From: CAZSBB01 sp964605235
GTDB taxonomy: Bacteria > Planctomycetota > Phycisphaerae > Phycisphaerales > Phycisphaeraceae
DNA length: 64,000 nt
Direction of reading: 5' to 3'
NCBI GenBank assembly: GCA_964605235.1
Contig: CAZSBB010000031.1
Location: 1-64,000 of the forward strand
In this document: one piece after another, positions 35,118 to 42,693 of the stretch
Layout: each line of letters opens with the position of its first letter
Numbering within the stretch: the first letter of the stretch is position 1
Notes under the pieces: model-generated
Told to the model about the DNA's origin: nothing
The model's database searches: none
Seen by the model: only the letters and a program-made list of their open reading frames with translations
Program-made: the position numbers and the translations under genes

Positions 35118-35226
35118 ACCACAGAGGCACAGAGAACACAGAGTTTCAGCATGAACTGATGACGTGATGCTTTCTTGGTTGCAATTCTCGGTGTGCATGT
35201 CTCGGTGCTCTCTGTGTCTCTGTGGT
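35118..35226. repeat. CACAGAG-family imperfect palindrome, in the cimA leader
   Basis: ACCACAGAGGCACAGAGAAC on the left and CGGTGCTCTCTGTGTCTCTG then TGGT on the right form an imperfect stem around a ~50-base centre. It lies between the candidate attenuator and the cimA start, so it would be transcribed in the leader mRNA. Confidence 0.85.
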
Positions 35227-35264
35227 GATGGTTTGATACGTTGTGGGACGATTCCGGTGGATAC

Positions 35265-35289
35265 AAAAAACCCTGCCGGGGCGGCAGGG
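35265..35289 (-). terminator. Intrinsic terminator in the cimA leader (candidate attenuator)
   Basis: On the minus strand CCCTGCCG-CCC-CGGCAGGG (8-bp perfect stem, 3-base loop, 35271-35289) is followed at once by TTTTTT (35270-35265). It lies 31 bases after the leader-peptide stop and 216 bases before the cimA ATG. It could also simply end oleD transcripts, but the leader peptide between argues for attenuation. Confidence 0.85.
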
Positions 35290-35320
35290 CGTCAGGTTGC
35301 ATGAGTGTGCGGAACCAGCC

Positions 35321-35383
35321 CTACCGACCGATGGGTTCGGAAATGGAAATTCGAATAATGATGCTGTCGGTGCGGCTGAGCAT
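35321..35383 (-). CDS. Isoleucine-rich leader peptide of cimA
   Basis: A 20-codon open frame, ATG at 35383 to TAG at 35321, encoding MLSRTD-SIIIRISISEPIGR. Six of twenty residues are Ile, including three in a row (ATC ATT ATT). It is followed by an intrinsic terminator and then by a gene of isoleucine synthesis. This is the classical arrangement for ribosome-mediated attenuation: low charged tRNA-Ile would stall the ribosome on the Ile run and favour an antiterminator. No strong Shine-Dalgarno is seen; the promoter -10 is six bases upstream, so the leader may be translated from a leaderless transcript. Only one Leu and no Val codon, so isoleucine is the likely signal. Confidence 0.72.
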   Translation of the reverse strand: MLSRTDSIIIRISISEPIGR

Positions 35384-35389
35384 GGCGGT

Positions 35390-35417
35390 ATTTTACCGTT
35401 CGCCGGGCCGGGAGCAA
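35390..35417 (-). promoter_or_regulatory. Candidate promoter for the cimA leader
   Basis: On the minus strand TTGCTC (35417-35412), a 16-base spacer and TAAAAT (35395-35390) resemble a sigma-70-type promoter. The first transcribed base would fall at or very near the A of the leader-peptide ATG at 35383. Confidence 0.55.
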
Positions 35418-35423
35418 GCGTCA

Positions 35424-35494
35424 GGCGGATAAGAAAGGGGATAAGTACATTATTTTCATTTAAAATAATGTACTTATCCCCTTTTTTATCCGCC
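35424..35494. repeat. AT-rich long palindrome, copy 1 (overlaps oleD stop)
   Basis: 33-base arms 35424-35456 and 35462-35494 are complementary except for one G/T pair, with loop CATTT. The core is GGGGATAAGTACATTATTTT. The right arm supplies the last codons and the TAA stop of oleD (35486-35488). The same core recurs at 39130-39197 and 61726-61780. Confidence 0.95.
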
Positions 35495-36484
35495 CGCCAG
35501 CGCTGCCGCCAGCCGGGCAAAGCCTTCGTCGAGGCTGACCTCCGGCTGATACCCCAGATCGCGCCGGGCGGCGGACAGGTCGTACCAGTGCGCCGTCGAA
35601 AGCTGCCGGGCGACGAAGCGGGTCATGATCGGCTCCTCAGTTCGCCCCGTCAGCTGGCCCAGTGTTTCCAGCAGCGCGCCGACGGCATACGCCAACCCCG
35701 CCGGCACCGTGCGCGTGACCGGCGGCAACCCCCCGGCCGCGAGTATGCGATTGAGCAAGTCCGCCATCGGCAGCGGCTGGCCGTTGCTGATGAAGTACGC
35801 CTTACCCGCACACGCCGCCCGCGCGCCAGCTTCGTGCAGCCGATCCAGCGCCAGCACATGCGCCAGCGCTGCGTTGTCGACGTAGGTGGAATCCACCCGC
35901 TTGCTGATTTTGCCTAGCAGACGCAGCCGTCCCGCGCGGGCGCGCGCCAGCACGCGCGGCACCAGATGCGGGTCGCCGGGCCCCCAGATCAAGTGCGGCC
36001 GAAGCGCCGTCGTCGCCAGCTTGTCATCGTTGGCAGCCAGTACCAGTTGTTCCGCCTGCGCTTTGGTTTGCGGGTAGGCGGTGAGGTAACGGGTGGGATA
36101 CGGCGCGCTCTCGTCGATGCCATCTTCATCGCGCCCGCTGAACACCACACTGGGGGAACTGGTGTAAACCAGCGTTTTGATGCCCTGTTCCCGGCAGGTC
36201 TGGAGCACGCACTGGGTGCCCACGACATTGGGTTGGTGATAGCTGGCGTAGCTGCCCCACACGCCGGCTTTGGCGGCGGTGTGCACGATGGCGTCGCAGC
36301 CGCGCGCCGCTTGCCCCAGCGCCGCAAGATTGGTGATGTCGCCCTGATGCTGGATGACGCCCAGTTCATCGAGCAGGGGGTAATGCTGGCGTTGGATAGC
36401 GTGGACTTCATCGCCCCGGGCGCGCAGCCGGCGCGCGATGGCGCTGCCCAGGAAACCGCCGCCGCCGGTGAGGAGCACTTTCAT
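35486..36484 (-). CDS. oleD: NAD-dependent epimerase/dehydratase, OleD-type 2-alkyl-3-ketoalkanoate reductase
   Basis: A 332-residue extended SDR. MKVLLTGGGGFLGSAIARRL is the NAD(P) loop, LVYTSSPSVVFSG the Ser region, and RYLTAYPQTKAQAEQLVLAA the catalytic YxxTK. The sequence resembles 3-beta-HSD/OleD proteins. In the long-chain olefin pathway OleD reduces the 2-alkyl-3-keto acid made by OleA to the beta-hydroxy acid. Its ATG overlaps the oleC stop (ATGA, 36481-36484), and oleC and oleB precede it on the same strand, which is the main support for the specific role. The stop codon lies inside an AT-rich palindrome arm. Confidence 0.88.
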   Translation of the reverse strand: MKVLLTGGGGFLGSAIARRLRARGDEVHAIQRQHYPLLDELGVIQHQGDITNLAALGQAARGCDAIVHTAAKAGVWGSYASYHQPNVVGTQCVLQTCREQGIKTLVYTSSPSVVFSGRDEDGIDESAPYPTRYLTAYPQTKAQAEQLVLAANDDKLATTALRPHLIWGPGDPHLVPRVLARARAGRLRLLGKISKRVDSTYVDNAALAHVLALDRLHEAGARAACAGKAYFISNGQPLPMADLLNRILAAGGLPPVTRTVPAGLAYAVGALLETLGQLTGRTEEPIMTRFVARQLSTAHWYDLSAARRDLGYQPEVSLDEGFARLAAALAGG

Positions 36485-38139
36485 CGCAGCTTGCCCCGGG
36501 CCCAGAGCGCCAGCTTTTCCCGGCCGATCTTGGCGTTGTGGCGAATGTCCACGGGAAACGACGGATGGAACAAGACCCGGCGAATCCCCGCAGTGATGGG
36601 ATGACGCCGGCCGATTTCCAGCAACGCGCTTTCCACCTGCTTCTGATCCGCGCTGCGCGCCTCCGCTTCCAACTCCACGCACAGCACCGGCTCATCATCC
36701 ACCTGCACCAGCGCGGTGCGGAAGACCTGCGGATGCTGATTGAAGATGCCCTCGCAGCAGACGGTGTGCAGCACGCCGGCCGACAGCACGACGCGCTGGC
36801 TCTTGCGGCCGCAGAACCACAGCCGGCCCAGTTCGTCCTGATAGCCCAGATCGCCCATGCGATGCCAGAAACCAAAAGGACTGTCGGGGTCGGCGATTTT
36901 CGCCAGCGCGGTCGATTGCTCCCGCCGGTAGTAGCTGGCGGTGACCATTGGGCCCTGCACCGCGATTTCCCCGATATGCCCGGTCGGCAGCACCAGATCG
37001 TCCGACCAGCGGGCGATGGGTTCATCGCTGACGCGGATGACTTTGGCATTGATCATCGGCACGGGTTCACCCACGCACACGCCGCGCCCCTGCGCGGTCA
37101 GCGGCGCGGTTTCGCTGAGGATCACCCGACTGCCCAGCGAGGCGACCGGCAGCGACTCGGTGGCGCCATAGGGCGTGAACACCTGGGCGTCGGCGTTGAG
37201 CAGGCGGGTGAAGCGCTCGATCACCGCGGCGGGCACCGGCGCGCCGGCGGAAATCACCCGGCGCAGCGAAGGCAGTTCCAGATTGTTTTCGACGGCAAAG
37301 CGTCCCACCCGGTTGAGCAGCGCCGGGGAGCCGAACAGGTTGGTGACATCAAACCGCTGCACCGGGCCAATGATGTTCATGGGCGCCACCGAGCCGGGCC
37401 GGGTGAAGTCCATCACCGGCACGACGGCGGACATGCCCAGCGCCGGGGCGTACAAGGCGAAAAGCGGAAACGTGCACAGGTCGATCTCGCCGGGGGCGAT
37501 GGCGTAGGTTTGCTGGAGCGCGTGGACCTGGGCGGCAAAGTTGCCGTGGCTGTACACCACGCCCTTGGGCACGCCGGTGGAGCCGCTGGTGAACAGGATC
37601 GCCGCCATTTCGTCGGGCCGGCTGTCCGCCAGCAGGGGGGCGTCGCTGAGCTGGCGTTTTTGCAGGCTTTTGAGGGTGGGTCCGAACCAGCCGCCGACGT
37701 TGACGCTCAGGCGGATGCTGTCGCGTGCCCAGCCCAAGAGCCGTCGCGCCAGGTGCGCCTTGGGGATGCCGATGAACGCCTGGGGTTGTGCTTCGCCCAG
37801 GCAGGTTCCCAGGTTGCGGATGCCGATGCCCGGATCGACGGCGACCATCACCGCGCCGATTTTGAACAGGGCGAACACCAGCAGAAAAAATTCATAGCTG
37901 GGGGTGACCATCAGCACGGTGCGCATGCCGCGTTCGATGCCGTGCGCTTGCAGAGCGCGGGCGAGGCGATTGCTCTGGGCTTCCAACTGGGCGTAGGTCC
38001 AGGTGAGGTATTTGCCTTGGCCGGCAGCATCGGCGGCGGAGGCTCCCGGTGCAGGTAGATGCACGGCGGGCATGTCGGGATGGCTGGTCGCCAGCAGGCC
38101 CAGGTGCTTCGCCACATTGACCGTCGCAGCATCCGTCAT
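36481..38139 (-). CDS. oleC: AMP-binding enzyme, OleC-type beta-lactone synthetase
   Basis: A 552-residue ANL-superfamily enzyme. AAILFTSGSTGVPKGVVYSH is the P-loop, VFTPYGATESLPVASL the A5 motif, FWHRMGDLGYQDELGRLWFC GRKSQRVV the A7-A8 region. The C-terminal lysine region KIGREKLALWARGKLR ends the protein without the usual PxTxxGKxxR. OleC proteins convert beta-hydroxy acids to cis-beta-lactones with ATP. The neighbours (oleB upstream, oleD downstream, overlapping) make OleC more likely than a fatty acyl-CoA ligase. The start ATG is at 38139, after a TTG that is also in frame. oleA, encoding the thiolase, is not in this window. Confidence 0.9.
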   Translation of the reverse strand: MTDAATVNVAKHLGLLATSHPDMPAVHLPAPGASAADAAGQGKYLTWTYAQLEAQSNRLARALQAHGIERGMRTVLMVTPSYEFFLLVFALFKIGAVMVAVDPGIGIRNLGTCLGEAQPQAFIGIPKAHLARRLLGWARDSIRLSVNVGGWFGPTLKSLQKRQLSDAPLLADSRPDEMAAILFTSGSTGVPKGVVYSHGNFAAQVHALQQTYAIAPGEIDLCTFPLFALYAPALGMSAVVPVMDFTRPGSVAPMNIIGPVQRFDVTNLFGSPALLNRVGRFAVENNLELPSLRRVISAGAPVPAAVIERFTRLLNADAQVFTPYGATESLPVASLGSRVILSETAPLTAQGRGVCVGEPVPMINAKVIRVSDEPIARWSDDLVLPTGHIGEIAVQGPMVTASYYRREQSTALAKIADPDSPFGFWHRMGDLGYQDELGRLWFCGRKSQRVVLSAGVLHTVCCEGIFNQHPQVFRTALVQVDDEPVLCVELEAEARSADQKQVESALLEIGRRHPITAGIRRVLFHPSFPVDIRHNAKIGREKLALWARGKLR

Positions 38140-38151
38140 CAATTGACCTGC

Positions 38152-39054
38152 TTACTGGACCTGTTCAAGAAACGCACCAATGGCGGGGATCAATTCCGCG
38201 CCGGCATCTTCCAGCACGTAGTGTCCCGCATCGTCGTACTGCTGCACCTGGGCATGGGGGAAGCGCCGGCGCCACTCGGCAAGGTAGGCCGGGGTGAAGA
38301 CGAAATCCCGCATGCCCCAGCCCAGCAGCATGGGTTTGTCGCTCAACCCCGCCAGTGCCGCGGTGGTGGCCTGCACGGTGCGCCAGCTCGGATGGCCCGG
38401 CTCCAGCGGAATGTCCTCCACGAAGCGCAGCACCGCCAGCCGATGCGCCCAACTGTTGTAGGGAAGCAGATAGCCCTGGGCGACTTCCGGGGGCATAGCT
38501 TTGCGCGTGACACAGGACCGCACCGCGCCCCGGCAAAAGGCGTTGCCGCCCTGGATCAGCAAAGCGCCCAGCGGCGAACGCGCCAGATGCAATTGCCACG
38601 GGATGGCAGCACCGGGGGGCAACCCGAAGCCAGCGGTGTTCAGTGCCGTCAGTGAGCGCACGCGCGACAAGTTGCGCGTCGCCCAGGTGCAGCCGATCAT
38701 GCCGCCCCAGTCATGCACGATCAGATGCACGGGTTGCTCGGGGGCGAGCGTTTTGGACAGCAGGCTGTCGAGGTCCGCCACGCGGCGATCGAGCGTGAAG
38801 GGATACCCGCTCGCGATGGGTTTTTCCGACAGCCCCATGCCGATGTGGTCGGGCACGATGCAGCGATAGCGATCGCGCAGCGCCAAAACCAGCTTGCGGT
38901 AGTAGAAGCTCCACGACGGATTGCCATGCACCATGACCACCACGGGCGCGGCGGTGTCGTGTTGCAGGTGCGCTGGACCTTCATCCAGATAATGCAGGCG
39001 CAAGCCGGCGACGTCGGCGAAGTGGCTGCGAAAAGGATAGTCGGGCAGCGGCAT
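38152..39054 (-). CDS. oleB: Alpha/beta hydrolase, OleB-type beta-lactone decarboxylase
   Basis: A 300-residue alpha/beta hydrolase of the haloalkane dehalogenase-like group. VVVMVHGNPSWSFYYRKLVL is the oxyanion segment, LIVHDWGGMIGCTWA the nucleophile elbow with Asp instead of Ser, and the late AGHYVLEDAG the catalytic His. OleB enzymes use the Asp to decarboxylate cis-beta-lactones to cis-olefins. It is 12 bases upstream of oleC in a three-gene operon oleB-oleC-oleD. Without context it could be called a haloalkane dehalogenase; the operon decides for OleB. Confidence 0.88.
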   Translation of the reverse strand: MPLPDYPFRSHFADVAGLRLHYLDEGPAHLQHDTAAPVVVMVHGNPSWSFYYRKLVLALRDRYRCIVPDHIGMGLSEKPIASGYPFTLDRRVADLDSLLSKTLAPEQPVHLIVHDWGGMIGCTWATRNLSRVRSLTALNTAGFGLPPGAAIPWQLHLARSPLGALLIQGGNAFCRGAVRSCVTRKAMPPEVAQGYLLPYNSWAHRLAVLRFVEDIPLEPGHPSWRTVQATTAALAGLSDKPMLLGWGMRDFVFTPAYLAEWRRRFPHAQVQQYDDAGHYVLEDAGAELIPAIGAFLEQVQ

Positions 39055-39129
39055 GGAACGGCGGATTGTAGCGGAAGCCCATCGGCACGGGACGAACGGA
39101 ATCGCCGGATGGCACGCGGGGCAACAAAG

Positions 39130-39197
39130 GGGGTAAAAAAGGGGATAAGTACATTATTTTACCTGAAAAATAATGTACTTATCCCCTTTTTTACCCC
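39130..39197. repeat. AT-rich long palindrome, copy 2
   Basis: Perfect 31-base arms, 39130-39160 and 39167-39197, loop ACCTGA; outer part GGGGTAAAAAA, then GGGGATAAGTACATTATTTT. It lies between the divergent starts of oleB and the apgM-type gene. Together with copy 1 it brackets oleBCD. Confidence 0.96.
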
Positions 39198-39250
39198 GGC
39201 CGACTCCACGCGCTGGGACGACGCACTGGCCTTGGCAGTACAATTCCGCC

Positions 39251-40480
39251 ATGAAATACGTGATCGTTATCCCCGATGGAGCGGCGGATCATCCCCTGGC
39301 GGCCCTGGATGGCCAAACCGCATTTGAAGCCGCCGAGACGCCTAATCTCGACCGCCTGGCGAGCGAAGGCCGCATGGGCACCGTCGCCACCACGCCCGAG
39401 GGTTTCCCCTGTGGCTCGGACGTATGCAGCATGAGTCTGCTCGGCTACGACCCGGCGAAGTACCACAAAGGCCGCGCTCCGCTGGAGGCGGCGGCACTCG
39501 GCTTGGAACTGGACGAAAGCGACTGGATCTTCCGCGTCAATTTCATCACCGTGATCGACGGCCTGATGCAGGACCACTCGGCGGGCGCCATCAGCAACGA
39601 CGAAGCCCGCATCCTCCTCGAAGCCTTCGCCCAGCACGTCAAGCTGCCGGGCATGACGCTGTATCCCGGCGTGAGCTATCGCAACATTCTGGTGGACAGC
39701 AGCGGGCGCGAGGGCCAAGGGCGAGACTGGAGCAAGCTCAGGACGACGCCGCCGCATGACGTGCCGGGCGAGCCGATGGCCAGGCACCTGCCCAAGGGTG
39801 GGCCGCACGCCGGCGAGTTGGTGAAGTTGATTGAAGCCAGCGCCGAACTGTTCGCAGCGCATGAGATCAACCAGACGCGCAAGGAACTGGGGGAAGCGCC
39901 CGCCACGCACCTTTGGCCATGGGGGCAGGGGCAGAAGCCGCAAGTGCCGACGTTCGCCAATCGGTTCGGCCTGCGCGGGGCGATGATCACCGCGGTGGAC
40001 CTGCTGGCGGGCATTGCGTCCTTCATCGGCTGGGACCGTCTGGAAGTGCCGGGACAGACCAGCTATCACGACACGGACTACGCCGCCGCCGGTCAGCACG
40101 GCATCGCGGCGCTGGCGGATTACGACGTGGTGTGCGTGCATGTCGAAGCCCCGGACGAAGCCTCGCATCAGGCGGACGCAGTGACCAAGGTCGCCGCGAT
40201 CGAAGCGATCGACCGTCACATCATCGGCCCGTTGCATCAGCATCTGCGCGAGCATGAAACCGAACTGGGCGGTTGGCGGATGCTGTGTCTGCCGGACCAC
40301 TACACGGCCGTGGGCACGCGCAAGCACGACTCTACGCCGCCGCCGTTCGTCATCGCCGGCAAGAATATTCACAACACCGTGCCCCGCACCTTCAACGAAA
40401 AAAACGCCCAGGCGAGCGATCTGCACATCCGCTACGGGCACGAACTGATGGAGTTTTTCCTGCGCAGCGGGTTGGCGTAA
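39251..40480 (+). CDS. apgM: Cofactor-independent phosphoglycerate mutase, ApgM type
   Basis: A 409-residue alkaline-phosphatase-superfamily enzyme like archaeal aPGAM. MKYVIVIPDGAADHPLAALD opens with the metal Asp, SDVCSMSLLGYDPAKYHKGR carries the serine nucleophile, and VCVHVEAPDEASHQAD plus CLPDHYTAVGTRKHDSTPPP hold the C-terminal metal ligands. It would interconvert 3- and 2-phosphoglycerate in glycolysis. A bacterial clade of this family has been proposed to act instead as homoserine kinase (TIGR02535), and this sequence could belong there; no threonine genes adjoin it. The start ATG is at 39251. Confidence 0.88.
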   Translation: MKYVIVIPDGAADHPLAALDGQTAFEAAETPNLDRLASEGRMGTVATTPEGFPCGSDVCSMSLLGYDPAKYHKGRAPLEAAALGLELDESDWIFRVNFITVIDGLMQDHSAGAISNDEARILLEAFAQHVKLPGMTLYPGVSYRNILVDSSGREGQGRDWSKLRTTPPHDVPGEPMARHLPKGGPHAGELVKLIEASAELFAAHEINQTRKELGEAPATHLWPWGQGQKPQVPTFANRFGLRGAMITAVDLLAGIASFIGWDRLEVPGQTSYHDTDYAAAGQHGIAALADYDVVCVHVEAPDEASHQADAVTKVAAIEAIDRHIIGPLHQHLREHETELGGWRMLCLPDHYTAVGTRKHDSTPPPFVIAGKNIHNTVPRTFNEKNAQASDLHIRYGHELMEFFLRSGLA

Positions 40481-40507
40481 GCCACTCTCTCACCTGCAGG
40501 TGCAGGA

Positions 40508-40615
40508 ACCACAGAGTCACCGAGAGCACCGAGTCGGGCGCACAGAGAATTGCAGAAAATGTGCCCCAATGCCGCTGTTCATGCTTTCTCTCGGTGTCCT
40601 CTGTGCCTCTGTGGT
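40508..40615. repeat. CACAGAG-family imperfect palindrome
   Basis: ACCACAGAGTCACCGAGAGC on the left and CTCTCGGTGTCCTCTGTGCC then TCTGTGGT on the right, around a ~55-base centre. It immediately follows the apgM-type gene. Confidence 0.85.
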
Positions 40616-40630
40616 AGGTGTTCCAGTGAT

Positions 40631-40700
40631 TTCCGGGGCGTCGCATGGGGGGGGGCTTCCGGGGCACTTCCGGGGCACATCCGGGGGTATCCGGGGGGGC
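40631..40700. repeat. TTCCGGGGC low-complexity tandem repeat
   Basis: Repeated (A/C)TTCCGGGGCA and ATCCGGGGG units with a run of nine G at 40647-40655. It lies between the palindrome above and the response regulator gene. It resembles, in reverse complement, the 13729-13789 repeat. Confidence 0.7.
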
Positions 40701-40788
40701 TGCATCCTTTGCATCTTGACCCTTGCCGGTATTGGCAGAATAATGCGCAAGACGAACTTCCATCGCCATTAACAAGCACGAGCCCAAT

Positions 40789-41205
40789 ATGACCAGTGAA
40801 CTGGACCAGAATGAAGAGTTGCGCCTTGGCGGCAAGCGCGTTCTGATCGTCGATGACGATCCGGAAGTGCAGGAGAGCATCGACCAGGCTCTCCAGGCCG
40901 AGGGCGCGTTGACCCAATGCTGCGGCGACGGCAACACTGCGGTGCGCATCTGTGAGACGGATCCGCCGGACCTGGTGGTGCTGGACATGATGTTGCCCAA
41001 ACGCAGCGGCTTCCTGGTGCTTGAACGCATCAAGCGCATGGAGCACGCCCCCGCGGTCATCATGGTCACCGCCAACGAAGGCAAGCGGCATCAGCAGTAC
41101 GCCGAGACGCTGGGCGTCGATGGCTATCTGCTCAAGCCCGTGCGTCTGGAGCGGCTGATCACCATGGCCCAGGACATGTTGTCGCAGTCCGGCGACGCCG
41201 CGTGA
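40789..41205 (+). CDS. Single-domain response regulator
   Basis: A 138-residue receiver protein: GGKRVLIVDDDPEVQESIDQ (acidic residues), DLVVLDMMLPKRSGFLVLER (phospho-acceptor Asp), VIMVTANEG and DGYLLKPVRLERLI (Lys). It has no output domain. It is an orphan: no kinase lies next to it, though an NtrB-like kinase is at 53-54 kb. The start at 40789 is the ATG nearest the receiver fold. A secreted protein gene follows after 62 bases. Confidence 0.92.
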   Translation: MTSELDQNEELRLGGKRVLIVDDDPEVQESIDQALQAEGALTQCCGDGNTAVRICETDPPDLVVLDMMLPKRSGFLVLERIKRMEHAPAVIMVTANEGKRHQQYAETLGVDGYLLKPVRLERLITMAQDMLSQSGDAA

Positions 41206-41267
41206 TGCGCCGGGCCGATTGCTGCGTCCTCGGTTTGCCGTGGTCCGCCGCCAGGGAGAGTTCAGCC

Positions 41268-42611
41268 ATGCGCCGCAAATCTTCACCAATCCGCCTGAGC
41301 GTGCCCTGGCTGGGCGTCCTGCTGTTGGCGCTGCTGACCCAATCGCTGCGCGCCGCCCAGAACGTGGTGGTCACGCTTGCCGACGGGCGGGAAGTGCGCG
41401 GCGAACTGGTGCAGGAAACCAGCGAGAAGATCACCCTGCGCATCGCCGGCATCACCACCAGCTTCGAGCGGCAGCAGGTCAAGTCCATGGAGCGCCTGCT
41501 GACCATTTCTGAGCAATACGAACAGAAGAAGGCGGAGTTGGACCCCAAGGATGTCGAGGGTCGCTACAACCTCACCAAGTGGCTGTTCGACAAGGAAGAG
41601 TATCGGCTGGCGCTTGATGAACTGGCCGAATTGCAGAAGCTGGCGCCCAATGACGAACGCTTCGAACTGCTCAAGAAAGTCACCACCGCCCGGCTGAAGA
41701 TGAAGCTCGAAGCCCAGGCCGCCGCCGCTCAGGCCCCGGCCGTGCCGTCGCCCAAACCACCCGTCAAGGAAACCCCCGCGACCGACCCCGCCAAGCCGAC
41801 CAAACCCGGCCCGGTGGTCAGCACCCCCGACAAAGACTTTGAAGTGCCGGCGGTTTATCTCTCCGATGAGCAGATCAGCGCCTTGAAGGTATATGAGCTG
41901 AATCTCAGCAATCGGCCCCGCGTCCGCTTCAAACGCGAAGACCTGGAGACTTTCCTCGATCGCTACAACGGCGAGCCGGAGATGCCCAGTTCGCGCGAGC
42001 AGCGCCAGAGCTTCCTCCGCGCCGAGGGGTGGCAGCAGTTGATGCTGATGTTCCGCGTCAAAGCGCGCGAGTTTTATGCCAAGGCGGAAGTCGTCGGCGA
42101 CCCGGATGTGTTCCGGGAGTTCCAGTCGATCCATGATCGCTATGTGGTCAATCGCTGCGCCACGGCCGACTGCCATGGCTCCAACGTCGGCGGATTCTTC
42201 CTGTACGGCCGGAACGCCAAGCACGCCCGCAACAACGATCGGCTGTACACCAACTTCGCCCTGCTCAACCAGTACCAGACCGCCGAGGCGGCGATGATCG
42301 ACCGCCAGCAGACCGATCGCTCGCTGCTGTACCAGTACCTGCTGGCGCGCGACATCGCCCGCACGCCGCACCCGGAGGTCCGGGGTTGGCAGCCGGCGTT
42401 CCGGGAAACCACCGACAAGGGCGCGCTCGAGGTGCTCAACTGGATCGGCATGCTCTATCGTCCGGCGCCGGAGTATGGCTTCTACTTCACCATTCCCGGC
42501 GTGACCCCCGCGACCCCCGCCGCCGCCGCGCCGGCCGCGCCCGCCCCGGCTGCGCCGCAGCCCGCGCCCACCCCCGCGGCGCCCCAACCGAAGCTGGGCG
42601 GGTTCCAGTAA
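41268..42611 (+). CDS. Exported protein with CX4CH motif
   Basis: A 447-residue protein with a signal peptide (LSVPWLGVLLLALLTQSLRAA). A short beta domain (VVVTLADGREVRGELVQETS) and helical repeats (about 75-125) follow, then a Pro/Lys linker (about 140-175). The main domain (about 180-420) includes VVNRCATADCHGSNVGGFFL, a CX4CH-type pattern that in planctomycete proteins marks putative heme-binding domains, and the protein ends in an Ala/Pro tail. Whether heme is attached is unknown, because CX2CH is the usual motif. The ATG at 41268 is preferred (AGGGAG upstream) to one overlapping the preceding stop. Confidence 0.72.
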   Translation: MRRKSSPIRLSVPWLGVLLLALLTQSLRAAQNVVVTLADGREVRGELVQETSEKITLRIAGITTSFERQQVKSMERLLTISEQYEQKKAELDPKDVEGRYNLTKWLFDKEEYRLALDELAELQKLAPNDERFELLKKVTTARLKMKLEAQAAAAQAPAVPSPKPPVKETPATDPAKPTKPGPVVSTPDKDFEVPAVYLSDEQISALKVYELNLSNRPRVRFKREDLETFLDRYNGEPEMPSSREQRQSFLRAEGWQQLMLMFRVKAREFYAKAEVVGDPDVFREFQSIHDRYVVNRCATADCHGSNVGGFFLYGRNAKHARNNDRLYTNFALLNQYQTAEAAMIDRQQTDRSLLYQYLLARDIARTPHPEVRGWQPAFRETTDKGALEVLNWIGMLYRPAPEYGFYFTIPGVTPATPAAAAPAAPAPAAPQPAPTPAAPQPKLGGFQ

Positions 42612-42693
42612 GTTGGCGCGGCTCTGCGCTCATCGCCGGTTTGGCGTTCACCCCAGCCTGGTTCTGCCCTACCATGATGGGTGAGGTGTTGTC

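Noticed and set aside
35265..35289. Simple terminator of the ole operon only
   Set aside because: Kept as an attenuator candidate because a promoter-like sequence and an Ile-rich peptide lie between oleD and this hairpin; a dual role remains possible.
38140..38142. TTG start for oleC one codon upstream
   Set aside because: The next codon is ATG and there is no sign that the TTG is used; the difference is one residue.
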